A stretch of DNA of 64,000 nucleotides from Yimella lutea. GTDB lineage: Bacteria; Actinomycetota; Actinomycetes; Actinomycetales; Dermatophilaceae. Below, in pieces: positions 37,708 through 44,640 of the stretch. Where the stretch lies: NCBI RefSeq assembly GCF_006715095.1, contig NZ_VFMO01000001.1, positions 2,046,001-2,110,000 of the forward strand, read 5' to 3'. Position numbers and translations under genes: made by a program. The notes under the pieces are model-generated. The model saw only the letters and a program-made list of their open reading frames with translations, did no database searches and was not told where the DNA came from. Position 1 is the stretch's first letter, and each line of letters begins with the position of its first letter.

Positions 37708-39162
37708 TCAGGCGGACCGCTGCTCGTCCGGCTGTTGCCCGACGCTGCGCTCGTACAAGGCCAGCTGATGCTCGTACTCCTTGCGAGCCTCCCGTGCTGC
37801 CTGCGCCAGTTCCTGCGTCTGCGACCGGGCGCCGATACGGGACCACGAGGTGTCCTGAGCGTCCTGGTACTTCGCATCAGCGATCTGGTACCGCTGCAGC
37901 GCCTCGGTGTACGGCTTGCGCTCATCCGGAGCGTTCGCCGCCTCGAACGTCTGCTTGGAGACCGGGTAGGCGTTCTCGTCGACGTACAGGTAGTGCTTGA
38001 TGCTGGAACCGTCGACCATGCTGCCCTTGCCGGTGAAACCCTGCTCACCGATCTCGCGCAACGTCCGCACCTCGCCCGAGTGTGCACGCCAACGTTTATC
38101 CAGGTCGCTGGTAGCCCGCTTGGACGCCGCCACCTTCGACTCATCGAACCCGGCAACCCGCGGCTTGACCGGCTCGACGGGCTTCGGTTCGGTGACATCC
38201 ACGCCGCCGGCCAGACTCACCGGCGGGTACCACGGACGGTAGGCACCCCACGTCGGCGTACCAACGAACGCAGCAGCCTTGGCCGCCTCCTCGTCCGGGA
38301 TCCGGTAGGTGCGCACGCCGGCGCCGGGGACCTTCACCCGCGCGGTGCTGTACCCGGGGTGGTCCGGGTCCGGGGTCGAGGGGCTCATGATCTCCCCGAG
38401 ACCGTTGCCGGACAGGTGCTCGTTCCACGTCTGCTCGTCACGGCCACGGGACTCGCCATGCTTGATCGTCTGACCGGTCGCCTTCTCGAACTCGTCAGGA
38501 AACCAATCACGCACGTCGCGCGCGCCGCTCTGGCGCCACTGCTCGACGTTCTTGTAGCGGCTCGTCTCGTTCGGGAAGGTCATCGTCACGATCGCCGCTT
38601 CGCAGTCCTCCTCATACCAGCCGCTGCGGCGGCGCAGCGCAGCCGGAACTTGCGCGTTGCGCTCCGGCGATAGCTTGTATCCGCCGTGACCTGCGGTGTG
38701 CACGCCGACGATGCCGGGGGACTCCTGGTACGCCTGCTGGACCGCTCCCCACGGGGACTTGGTCGGCAGCTCAGCCGGTGGGAACATCGAACGCTCACGA
38801 TCACGCAACACCCTCGCGTGATCGTCCAACTCGAGCGCGTCAGCCGTCTGGCCATCCGGACTGTTCGCGTACGCCTCACCCCACTGTCGCAGCGCGTCAC
38901 GGTCTGCTTCGAGCTGCTTGAACTCCGGCGTGCCGACCGCGAACTCGATCGGTGCCGGCTCCGGTTCGGCTGCAGGCTCCGGCGGGGCCTGCTCCTGTTC
39001 GCGACCCTCGCCGAGGTAAGCCAGCAGCGCGTCCAGGTCGTCCAGGTCACCGGTGGACTGCTCGGCCGGCGCTTCGAGCGCGACGGACGACTCGCCGGCG
39101 ACATGGCCCGCGAACCGGCCCTTGGCATCGTGGATGGCACCGCTGGGGTCGATGGTCGACAT
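37708..39162 (-). CDS. Large hypothetical protein, 484 aa (DUF7007-like)
   Basis: MSTIDPSGAIHDAKGRFAGH, a Pro/Glu-rich linker, then LPTKSPWGAVQQAYQESPGI, VGVHTAGHGGYKLSPERNAQ, GWYEEDCEAAIVTMTFPNET. The SPWG.VQ...G...V.TAGHGG..LS......P...R...GWYEED pattern is that of DUF7007-type proteins on actinobacterial plasmids and phages, of unknown function. The C-terminal third is charged and partly coiled (QELAQAAREARKEYEHQLAL). The N-terminal HDAKGRFAGH resembles the SGDGRFAPS start of the 433-aa protein at 41169. GAAGGA lies upstream of ATG 39162. Confidence 0.7.
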   Translation of the reverse strand: MSTIDPSGAIHDAKGRFAGHVAGESSVALEAPAEQSTGDLDDLDALLAYLGEGREQEQAPPEPAAEPEPAPIEFAVGTPEFKQLEADRDALRQWGEAYANSPDGQTADALELDDHARVLRDRERSMFPPAELPTKSPWGAVQQAYQESPGIVGVHTAGHGGYKLSPERNAQVPAALRRRSGWYEEDCEAAIVTMTFPNETSRYKNVEQWRQSGARDVRDWFPDEFEKATGQTIKHGESRGRDEQTWNEHLSGNGLGEIMSPSTPDPDHPGYSTARVKVPGAGVRTYRIPDEEAAKAAAFVGTPTWGAYRPWYPPVSLAGGVDVTEPKPVEPVKPRVAGFDESKVAASKRATSDLDKRWRAHSGEVRTLREIGEQGFTGKGSMVDGSSIKHYLYVDENAYPVSKQTFEAANAPDERKPYTEALQRYQIADAKYQDAQDTSWSRIGARSQTQELAQAAREARKEYEHQLALYERSVGQQPDEQRSA

Positions 39163-39216
39163 GGGTTCAAGTCCTTCGGTTCGTCGGTCTGATACCCGAT
39201 GGAATGGCGGCGGACA

Positions 39217-39249
39217 CGAATGCCCCGGCCGCTGTGGCCGGGGCATTCG
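39217..39249. terminator. 14-bp hairpin, copy A
   Basis: CGAATGCCCCGGCC pairs with GGCCGGGGCATTCG around loop GCTGT. The identical stem recurs at 39807 in inverted orientation. It lies upstream of the large hypothetical and downstream of no forward gene, at the end region of the peptidoglycan-binding gene. Confidence 0.75.
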
Positions 39250-39277
39250 ATGACGTTCGATGGTTGTCAGCTGGTCG

Positions 39278-39709
39278 TCAGGCGACGACGTATGCCAGCC
39301 CGATGTACCGCTGCGTGGCGGGACCGACGATGCCGTCCTGGACGAGCCCGCGAGAGCGCTGGAACGAGATCACGGCGCTGCGGGTGGCCGATCCGAAGGA
39401 ACCATCGACCGCGACGTAGCTGTAGCCGTGGGCGCGCAGACGCTTCTGCAAGTTCATGACCGAACCGGACAGCGCCCGAACCTCACACCCGGCGCCGTTG
39501 ATCTGGATGTCCAACGCCGTCTGCGCGTACGGACGCTGACCAATGTAGAGGGAGGGGTAGGTGATGTACGGCATGGTCGGCATGCACGAGGACCACGCGG
39601 TCTGGACCGGCGCCGACTGCACAGGCGCGGCCTGTGCGCCCGACATGCCGAGACCGGTGAAGGACAGCGCCGCCACAGCGGCACCGGTGAGGATGCGACG
39701 TCGAATCAT
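39278..39709 (-). CDS. Secreted peptidoglycan-binding protein, 143 aa
   Basis: A Sec signal peptide covers about residues 1-28 (MIRRRILTGAAVAALSFTGL, GMSGAQAAP with an AxA cleavage site). The mature part has two cysteines (SSCMP, GCEV) and a C-terminal PG_binding_1 domain: VMNLQKRLRAHGYSYVAVDG, SFGSATRSAVISFQRSRGLV, QDGIVGPATQRYIGL. The domain binds peptidoglycan. No catalytic domain is present, so a cell-wall adhesin, lysin regulator or transfer-contact protein is possible. AAAGGGAA precedes ATG 39709. Flanked by the two identical hairpins. Confidence 0.85.
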   Translation of the reverse strand: MIRRRILTGAAVAALSFTGLGMSGAQAAPVQSAPVQTAWSSCMPTMPYITYPSLYIGQRPYAQTALDIQINGAGCEVRALSGSVMNLQKRLRAHGYSYVAVDGSFGSATRSAVISFQRSRGLVQDGIVGPATQRYIGLAYVVA

Positions 39710-39806
39710 GGGGATTCCCTTTCGGACCAGGGTGCAGCCGCCCACCGTCCGGGCTCGGAGCGCACACCCTGTCTGAAGGAGTGGCGGGAGCACCACAGCA
39801 CCAACA

Positions 39807-39839
39807 CGAATGCCCCGGCCACAGCGGCCGGGGCATTCG
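39807..39839. terminator. 14-bp hairpin, copy B (inverted copy of A)
   Basis: Same stem as 39217-39249 with loop ACAGC, the reverse complement of GCTGT, so the whole 33-bp unit is inverted relative to copy A. It lies just past the WhiB stop codon. Confidence 0.75.
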
Positions 39840-39840
39840 A

Positions 39841-40203
39841 TCAGGCAGTGGCTCGCGCCGGCTCGCGGGACGGACGAAACAGCTCATCCGTCGGTCGTCC
39901 GTGAGACAGCAGCGTTCCACCCCAGACACCGTCCGCCTTCAGCGCGAGTCCACGCTGAGCGCACACGGCGCGTGCCGGACAGCCAGCGCAGACCGCGCGG
40001 GCCTGATCCAGCTGCTCGACCGTGGTCGGGAACCACAGGTCCGGCGTGGTCGAGCCGGAGCACGACCAGTCCGGAACGTCGTCGGTGTGCGGCGCCGGTG
40101 GACCATCCAGCGCGTACGCGGACAGCACCGGGTCGCTGCCCCGAACAGCGGTCAGGGGCTTGCTCGCCGACCGGGTGAACGGACGACGGTTCGTGATGGA
40201 CAT
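39841..40203 (-). CDS. WhiB-like iron-sulfur regulator
   Basis: 120 aa. WhiB-like proteins bind a [4Fe-4S] cluster and contact region 4 of the principal sigma factor. The four cysteines are visible: C in PDWSCSGSTTPDLWFP, then CAGC and C in AVCAGCPARAVCAQRGLALK. GVWGGTLLSHGRP is the G[VI]WGG turn. The LWFP after the first Cys is typical. GAAGGAGG gives a strong ribosome site before ATG 40203. Together with the RbpA-like gene it gives this element two proteins that bind host RNA polymerase holoenzyme. Confidence 0.9.
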   Translation of the reverse strand: MSITNRRPFTRSASKPLTAVRGSDPVLSAYALDGPPAPHTDDVPDWSCSGSTTPDLWFPTTVEQLDQARAVCAGCPARAVCAQRGLALKADGVWGGTLLSHGRPTDELFRPSREPARATA

Positions 40204-40225
40204 GATGGGTCGCCTCCTTCGGCGG

Positions 40226-40693
40226 TCAGCGCCGGCGGGATGCCTGACGCGGGAACAGGTCGGCCGGGGTCGGCTCGAACGGGTGCCACTGCAGCTTCAT
40301 CCCGGCCTGGCGGGGCGTACGGCCCTTCTTGGCGCCGTTGCACTTGGAGCACGCCGCGACGACGTTCAACCAGGTCGATTGACCGCCCTGACAGCGCGGG
40401 GTGACATGGTCGATCGTGACGGCGGCGCGGCCGCAGTACGCGCACGAGTGCTTGTCGCGCCGCAGCACTCCGCTGCGGCTGTACGGCACACGTCCCGTGG
40501 TGTCGTACAGCCACTTGGTAAAGACGTACTTCACCAGTTCGAGCGCCTTCGGCCGCGGGTGCGGTCCGAAGGTGTCTTCGTGGGCGTCGACGATGAATGC
40601 CACCTTGCGGTCGAGCATCCTGATGGCGTGTTTGAGCGGTACTTCGTGCAGGACTTCCTTCGTGCCTGCGTTGTAGACGATGACGTTGGTCAT
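40226..40693 (-). CDS. HNH endonuclease
   Basis: 155 aa. The HNH fold is visible at residues 80-125: LRRDKHSCAYCGRAAVTIDH, VTPRCQGGQSTWLNVVAACS, KCNGAKKGRTPRQAG, with two CxxC zinc pairs (CAYC, CSKC), the catalytic DH and the NVVAAC asparagine. The layout resembles stand-alone HNH proteins with a RuvC-linked look (MTNVIVYNAGTKEVLHEVPL start). It may nick DNA during transfer or packaging. It begins about 100 bp from the tRNA-Cys gene. Confidence 0.85.
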   Translation of the reverse strand: MTNVIVYNAGTKEVLHEVPLKHAIRMLDRKVAFIVDAHEDTFGPHPRPKALELVKYVFTKWLYDTTGRVPYSRSGVLRRDKHSCAYCGRAAVTIDHVTPRCQGGQSTWLNVVAACSKCNGAKKGRTPRQAGMKLQWHPFEPTPADLFPRQASRRR

Positions 40694-40790
40694 AATCGTC
40701 AGCTACTGCGTGTCGAATCCACCGGGAGGTGGGTCGATGTGCAGATCACCGGCCACCTCCCTTCTATGTCGTGGGGCCGGACAGTTGAGA

Positions 40791-40860
40791 GACGCTGGTC
40801 GGAATCGAACCGACGTCACCGGTATTGCAGACCGGTCCCTGACCACTCGGGCACAGCGCC
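40791..40860 (-). tRNA. tRNA-Cys (GCA)
   Basis: A 70-nt cloverleaf on the reverse strand. The 7-bp acceptor GGCGCTG/CAGCGTC contains one G-U pair. The anticodon loop is CTGCAAT, with GCA between the ACCGGT/ACCGGT-type stem. The T-loop is TTCGATT. No CCA is encoded. Confidence 0.85.
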
Positions 40861-40897
40861 ATGAACGGTGAAGCAGACTTCGCCTGAGGGCTTGGTC

Positions 40898-41143
40898 TCA
40901 GCTCACGAGTTTCAGGTAGTCGGCCACCAGCCGGGCGTACTCGCGCTGGTAACGGCGGGATAGTTCGTCCTTGGCCCGGCGTTCAGCGTTGCGCCGGATG
41001 CGAGCTTCAGAGTTGCGGGTGGCCTTCCATTCGCGCATGTATGCGTTCCAAGCCAATCGGCAGGGGTCGCAGACGGGTTCTGCGAGGCGGCGGTGCCGCT
41101 GGCTCCCGGCGCGGGTGCCGCATCGAATCTCGGTTTCAGCCAT
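40898..41143 (-). CDS. Small basic protein with cysteine pairs, 81 aa
   Basis: MAETEIRCGTRAGSQRHRRL, then AEPVCDPCRLAWNAYMREWK, a very basic helix (ARIRRNAERRAKDELSRRYQ) and REYARLVADYLKLVS. Cys8 with CDPC could bind zinc. This C-G-T..G..RH...E..C..CR.A pattern is common in small actinobacteriophage and plasmid proteins. Leaderless start from a motif copy. It precedes the tRNA-Cys gene on the same strand. Confidence 0.7.
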   Translation of the reverse strand: MAETEIRCGTRAGSQRHRRLAEPVCDPCRLAWNAYMREWKATRNSEARIRRNAERRAKDELSRRYQREYARLVADYLKLVS

Positions 41144-41149
41144 GCTGCA

Positions 41150-41160
41150 ACGGTGCGACG
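41150..41160 (-). promoter_or_regulatory. Start-associated motif copy 24
   Basis: Exact copy, 6 nt before ATG 41143. Confidence 0.85.
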
Positions 41161-41168
41161 GGGAGCCG

Positions 41169-42470
41169 CTACGGCTTCTCGCCGTTCTCGGTCAGCCCGT
41201 GGTCGGCATTCCAGCGCTCGTAGGAGTCTCGGTCGCCAGGCCAGTTGCGCCAGTTGTAGTCGCTGTCCCTGCGCTCGGCGGCCGTCAGGCGCTCGACCCG
41301 CTCCGACTGACGCTGAGCCAGATCGCTCAACGAAGCGATGGTGTTGGCCGCCTCGAACCACGCCATGTCGTGCCGGTACTGCGCATCGTCGAACGCTGCG
41401 GTCCGCGATCGGTCTGCGTACTTCGCCAACGACTCCCGCTCCTTGCGGATGACGTCGGCTGCGGCCGGCGGTAGCGACGCCATCGCCAACGTGGCGTCGA
41501 GCTCTGCCTTCTTCCGCTCGTGCTCGGCGAGATCCGCTGCGGCCTGGTCGAGCTCCTTCTTGGCAATCGAGAACCTCGGCACCCTGATCGGCTGCCGGGT
41601 ACGCAGCGTCTGGCCGCGGGAACCGATCTTCGGTCTGGTGCGCACCGTGGGCCGGACAGCCGGAGGGGTTGCGGTCGCGAACGCCTGCTGCTCGGCCTGG
41701 AGCTGCTCCAGGACGGAGTCGCGTTCCTTCGTGGCGCGCTGCAGATCGGAGGGCTGGCTGAAACCGGGCCACCACCTTTGCTTCGGGTCTCGATCGGTGC
41801 GCCGCGCCAGAAAGTGCCACGGCCGAAGCGCCCCGGTCTGGACCAGCTCGCGGGCTCGCTTCAGTTCGTCTAGTTGCAGGCGCTGCGCGGTGTCTGTCGG
41901 GTAGTCACCGTCCGGCGGCAGCGTGGGCAACTCGAAGAAGTTGTTCGCGTATGTGTAGTCGCCGTCGTCATCCTCGTCGTCGACGTAGCCCGGATAGCCG
42001 GGGATCTGGTAAGTCTGCACGCAACCGGTGCAGTCGCAGGCCGGACCCGGTTCGGTGTCCTCGCCGTAGTGCTCCCGGTTGCCGGAACCGTTACGGGTGT
42101 GTACGACCAGGAAGGGCCCCGTCTCCTCCTCGGTCCAGTCATCCTGACGTAACTCGACGCTGATGCCGCGCATGCGCCCGAAGTTGCGGCCCGCCAGACC
42201 GGCGTGCTCCATGAGACGTTCGGCGGTGACCCGTTCAGCCGGCGCGTACTCACCGTGCTCCGATTCGAAGTCATCCAACGGCTTGAAGTGCTCCGCGAAC
42301 ACCTCAGCAAACGGTCGTCCGTTCACGTCAGGGACACCGTCGGTGTTGTCGGCGTGCCAACCGACCGGAGTCGGTGCTTGCTCGAGAACCGCGGACGACT
42401 CGGAGGACGACGAGGGGGCGAATCGCCCATCGCCGGAGCGCGGGTGATCGGATTCTTGAAACGTGGTCAT
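41169..42470 (-). CDS. Large hypothetical protein, 433 aa
   Basis: MTTFQESDHPRSGDGRFAPS, a serine-rich linker, then RPFAEVFAEHFKPLDDFESE, ISVELRQDDWTEEETGPFLV, ACDCTGCVQTYQIPGYPGYV and an acidic YVDDEDDDGDYTYANNFFEL. The C-terminal half is a long charged coiled coil (IAKKELDQAAADLAEHERKK). C-D-C-T-G-C suggests a metal site. The DGRFA start resembles the DUF7007-like protein at 37708. Leaderless start from a motif copy. Function unknown. Confidence 0.65.
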   Translation of the reverse strand: MTTFQESDHPRSGDGRFAPSSSSESSAVLEQAPTPVGWHADNTDGVPDVNGRPFAEVFAEHFKPLDDFESEHGEYAPAERVTAERLMEHAGLAGRNFGRMRGISVELRQDDWTEEETGPFLVVHTRNGSGNREHYGEDTEPGPACDCTGCVQTYQIPGYPGYVDDEDDDGDYTYANNFFELPTLPPDGDYPTDTAQRLQLDELKRARELVQTGALRPWHFLARRTDRDPKQRWWPGFSQPSDLQRATKERDSVLEQLQAEQQAFATATPPAVRPTVRTRPKIGSRGQTLRTRQPIRVPRFSIAKKELDQAAADLAEHERKKAELDATLAMASLPPAAADVIRKERESLAKYADRSRTAAFDDAQYRHDMAWFEAANTIASLSDLAQRQSERVERLTAAERRDSDYNWRNWPGDRDSYERWNADHGLTENGEKP

Positions 42471-42694
42471 GCAGACACGGTGCGACGGCCTGAGCGGACC
42501 GCTCGCACTTCGTCGAGCAGCCGGCGCGTGTCGAGGGACGGGTCAAAGGTGCATCGGTCTGGTAACCCGTGCGTCATCCCGTGGGACTCGATCTGGTGCT
42601 GCGCCAGCACCCGTGCCTCAGCCTCAATCACCTCGACCAGGGCGGCGGTGACGGCAGCACGGGCGTTGCTGCGATACCAGCCATGCCTGCACAT
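42467..42694 (-). CDS. Hypothetical protein, about 75 aa, start uncertain
   Basis: ATG 42694 gives MCRHGWYRSNARAAVTAALV, then EVIEAEARVLAQHQIESHGM, CTFDPSLDTRRLLDEVRAVR. The same frame is open and protein-like further upstream (ICADEIKSGHAVAEWDD) but starts only after a TGA at 42766-42764, where a methylase-like start has been joined out of frame. The C-terminus overlaps the next motif copy (RRTVSA) and gene by 4 bp. C..H..Y near the start may be a metal site. Confidence 0.5.
   Translation of the reverse strand: MCRHGWYRSNARAAVTAALVEVIEAEARVLAQHQIESHGMTHGLPDRCTFDPSLDTRRLLDEVRAVRSGRRTVSA
42477..42487 (-). promoter_or_regulatory. Start-associated motif copy 25
   Basis: Exact copy, 6 nt before ATG 42470, inside the tail of the upstream gene. 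Confidence 0.85.
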
Positions 42695-42737
42695 CGGGTC
42701 ATCCCACTCCGCGACTGCGTGCCCGGACTTGATTTCG

Positions 42738-42767
42738 TCAGCGCATATCGCCTTCGTTGATTGTCAT
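42738..42767 (-). pseudogene. Orphan start: duplicated 5' end of the C5 methylase
   Basis: ATG 42767 reads MTINEGDMR then TGA. The motif, spacer GCAGGT and first codons closely match the intact start at 43811 (MAIDEEVMAR). It looks like a copied promoter-plus-start joined out of frame to the gene at 42694. Confidence 0.55.
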
Positions 42768-42773
42768 ACCTGC

Positions 42774-42784
42774 ACGGTGCGACG
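42774..42784 (-). promoter_or_regulatory. Start-associated motif copy 26
   Basis: Exact copy, 6 nt before ATG 42767. Spacer identical to copy 27. Confidence 0.8.
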
Positions 42785-42803
42785 GTCCCCGTCGTCGTTC
42801 CGT

Positions 42804-43811
42804 CTACGCCAAACTCCCCGCGCGCGAGACGTTCGAGCCGTCAAGGGATTCGACAACACGCTCGCCAATCCAGCGAGCCACCTGCACGGGGACTGCGTTC
42901 CCGATCTGGCGCACCTGCTCGGCCTGAGTGCCGGTGATCTCGTAACAGTCGGGGAACCCCTGTGCCCTTGCCAGCTCGCGCGGGGTGAATCGGCGGTACC
43001 AATCGCCGGTCCCGGTGCGTTCGGCGAGGTAGTGGTGCACTCCGCCCGCGGTGACGGTCGCGACCGGGTGCAGGTCAGCTCGGCGAGGCTGGGCGTTTCG
43101 GCGCATCATCACGAGATGCGGGGTGTCGCGTTCGGTGATCTGGTGGACCTGCGGCGTGATGTACAGGTGCCGGTCCATTCGCTTCATGGGCAGGTCTTCC
43201 AGGATGGTGCTCGCGGTGACGGCCGGCATCGTGGGGAGGTCCAACGTGAGCGGCCGCTGCGTGAAGATGATGAAGATCCGCTTTCGATGCTGTGGCGTGC
43301 CGAGGGCCGCGGCGTTGATGATGTACTCCTGGTGGTGATAGCCGAGGGCGTTCATCATCGCCAGCCATTGCGGGTAGAGCACCCATCCCTGAAATTCAGG
43401 GACGTTCTCGACGATCACCGCCTTGTACTGGTGGACCTCGGATGCCGCAATAACGGCGAACGCGGTTGCCCGGTCGATCGCGCCCGCCGAAGCACGAGCC
43501 TTCTCAACGTCGGCGGGGAGCGGCCGGCGTCCACCGGCGCGTGCGTGCCACACGCAGGATGGTGACGCCCAAGCGATGGTGGTGCTCGGGAACGTGGTCC
43601 AGTCCGTTTCGGATAGGTCGGCGATCCGGTGCTCGGTTTTGGGGTGGTTGCGCTGGTGAGTAGCCACTGCGCGCACGCTGTGGTTGGCGGCGATCTTGAC
43701 GGTGATGCCTGCCTGTCGTAGCCCTTCGGATGAGCCACCTGCGCCGGCGAACAGGTCGGTAGCGGTGTGGTGGACGAAGGACCGCGCCATCACTTCTTCG
43801 TCGATTGCCAT
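42804..43811 (-). CDS. C5-cytosine DNA methyltransferase
   Basis: 335 aa. Methylates cytosine at C5. Motif I: TATDLFAGAGGSSEGLRQAG (about residue 17). Motif IV with the catalytic Cys: TIAWASPSCVWHARAGG, the SPxC..H form common in phage and plasmid enzymes rather than PPC. Motif VI: KAVIVENVPEFQGW. Motif VIII: GTPQHRKRIFIIF. Motifs IX-X: FTPRELARAQGFPDCYEI and VRQIGNAVPVQVARW. The target site cannot be inferred. Start ATG 43811 is set by motif copy 27. It is flanked by a tRNA cluster and has no restriction partner. Confidence 0.9.
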   Translation of the reverse strand: MAIDEEVMARSFVHHTATDLFAGAGGSSEGLRQAGITVKIAANHSVRAVATHQRNHPKTEHRIADLSETDWTTFPSTTIAWASPSCVWHARAGGRRPLPADVEKARASAGAIDRATAFAVIAASEVHQYKAVIVENVPEFQGWVLYPQWLAMMNALGYHHQEYIINAAALGTPQHRKRIFIIFTQRPLTLDLPTMPAVTASTILEDLPMKRMDRHLYITPQVHQITERDTPHLVMMRRNAQPRRADLHPVATVTAGGVHHYLAERTGTGDWYRRFTPRELARAQGFPDCYEITGTQAEQVRQIGNAVPVQVARWIGERVVESLDGSNVSRAGSLA

Positions 43812-43817
43812 ACCTGC

Positions 43818-43828
43818 ACGGTGCGACG
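43818..43828 (-). promoter_or_regulatory. Start-associated motif copy 27
   Basis: Exact copy, 6 nt before ATG 43811 and 3 bp from the tRNA-Gln gene. It is the last copy in the window; none is found beyond. Confidence 0.85.
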
Positions 43829-43830
43829 GG

Positions 43831-43903
43831 CTCCGCCGGCAGGATTCGAACCTGCGTCCGCCAGATTCAAAGTCTGGCCGCGCAACCAGCAGCGCACAGC
43901 GGA
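43831..43903 (-). tRNA. tRNA-Gln (TTG)
   Basis: 73 nt. Acceptor TCCGCTG/CGGCGGA contains one U-G pair, and the D stem is GCGC. The anticodon loop CTTTGAA carries TTG between CCAGA/TCTGG stems. The T-loop is TTCGAAT. CCA is not encoded. Confidence 0.85.
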
Positions 43904-43908
43904 AGGTG

Positions 43909-43994
43909 CGGAGGATGCGAGAGTCGAACTCGCACGCCCTTTCGGGCAGTCCGTTTTCAAGACGGGTGCCGCCACCACATCGGCTGGATCCTCC
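43909..43994 (-). tRNA. tRNA-Ser (TGA)
   Basis: 86 nt, class II with a long variable arm (GCCC GAAA GGGC). Acceptor GGAGGAT/ATCCTCC is perfect. The anticodon loop CTTGAAA carries TGA. The T-loop is TTCGACT. Confidence 0.85.
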
Positions 43995-44014
43995 AAGGCT
44001 CGTGCATGAGCCAG

Positions 44015-44086
44015 CTCCCCGACCTGGATTCGAACCAGGAACCTGCCGATTAACAATCGGACGCTCTGCCGTTGAGCCACCGGGGA
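44015..44086 (-). tRNA. tRNA-Asn (GTT)
   Basis: 72 nt. Acceptor TCCCCGG/TCGGGGA, anticodon loop TTGTTAA with GTT, T-loop TTCGAAT. All arms pair well. Confidence 0.85.
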
Positions 44087-44130
44087 CCGGGAAGTTCTCC
44101 ACGTCTCGACGGCCGGGCGTCCCCGGTGTA

Positions 44131-44205
44131 CCCCGTCGGCCGAGGACTCGAACCTCGGACCTCCGAGCGGGCCTTCCCAGGCGATTCTCAAACAAGCGTC
44201 CGGCG
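44131..44205 (-). pseudogene. Degenerate tRNA-like sequence
   Basis: A good T arm (CCGAG, loop TTCGAGT, CTCGG at 44140-44158) and a four-of-five-pair anticodon-type stem with loop GTTTGAG. I cannot find a D arm or an acceptor partner. Probably a decayed tRNA at the end of the cluster. Confidence 0.45.
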
Positions 44206-44292
44206 CTGAAATCGTTGATTCGCCGTGTTCTCAGGGGGTCTGAGGGGCATGGGCCTCGGAATCGAACCCCGGAAAGGCACGATACACGAGGT

Positions 44293-44640
44293 GTGGTCGC
44301 GAAAAATTCGGTCAAGTCTCAAACACGATTGACCGCTGAGCGACATGCCGAACTCGTCGCCGATTACGAGGCTGGGATACCCGTTCGCTCGATAGCTGCG
44401 AAGTACGGAGTTCACCGTGGCACGATCCCGAAGTTCGTGCTCAGGTCTGGTGGCGCTCTGCGGACTCCTGGCCTCAGCGACGCTGGCCGTGTCCGCGCAG
44501 CGACTCTCTATGCGGATGGGCTCACCCTGAAGGAGGTCGCCGAGAGGCTTGGTGTTGACGACAAGACGGTTCGCAATGCCGTGGTTCGCGAAGGTGGCAG
44601 GCTGCGTCCGCAAGGTCGCCGACGGCTCACGCGAACATGA
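44293..44640 (+). CDS. Double helix-turn-helix protein, 115 aa
   Basis: GTG 44293 start (VVAKNSVKSQTRLTAER). Two resolvase-type HTH units are visible: LVADYEAGIPVRSIAAKYGV with HRGTIPKFV, and AATLYADGLTLKEVAERLGV with DDKTVRNAVVREGGRLR. Such tandem HTH proteins resemble the DNA-binding end of recombinases or transposases without the catalytic domain. It may regulate the downstream ATPase-protease pair or be a remnant. It is the first forward gene after the tRNA cluster. Confidence 0.65.
   Translation: MVAKNSVKSQTRLTAERHAELVADYEAGIPVRSIAAKYGVHRGTIPKFVLRSGGALRTPGLSDAGRVRAATLYADGLTLKEVAERLGVDDKTVRNAVVREGGRLRPQGRRRLTRT

Noticed and set aside
40730..40763. GGGAGGTGG/CCACCTCCC inverted repeat before tRNA-Cys
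   Set aside because: Could be a weak hairpin, but the loop is long and no gene ends there in the right orientation, so I do not call a terminator.
44250..44320. Possible additional tRNA near the end of the cluster
   Set aside because: TTCGATT resembles a T-loop, but its stem has two mismatches and no acceptor or anticodon arm can be formed.
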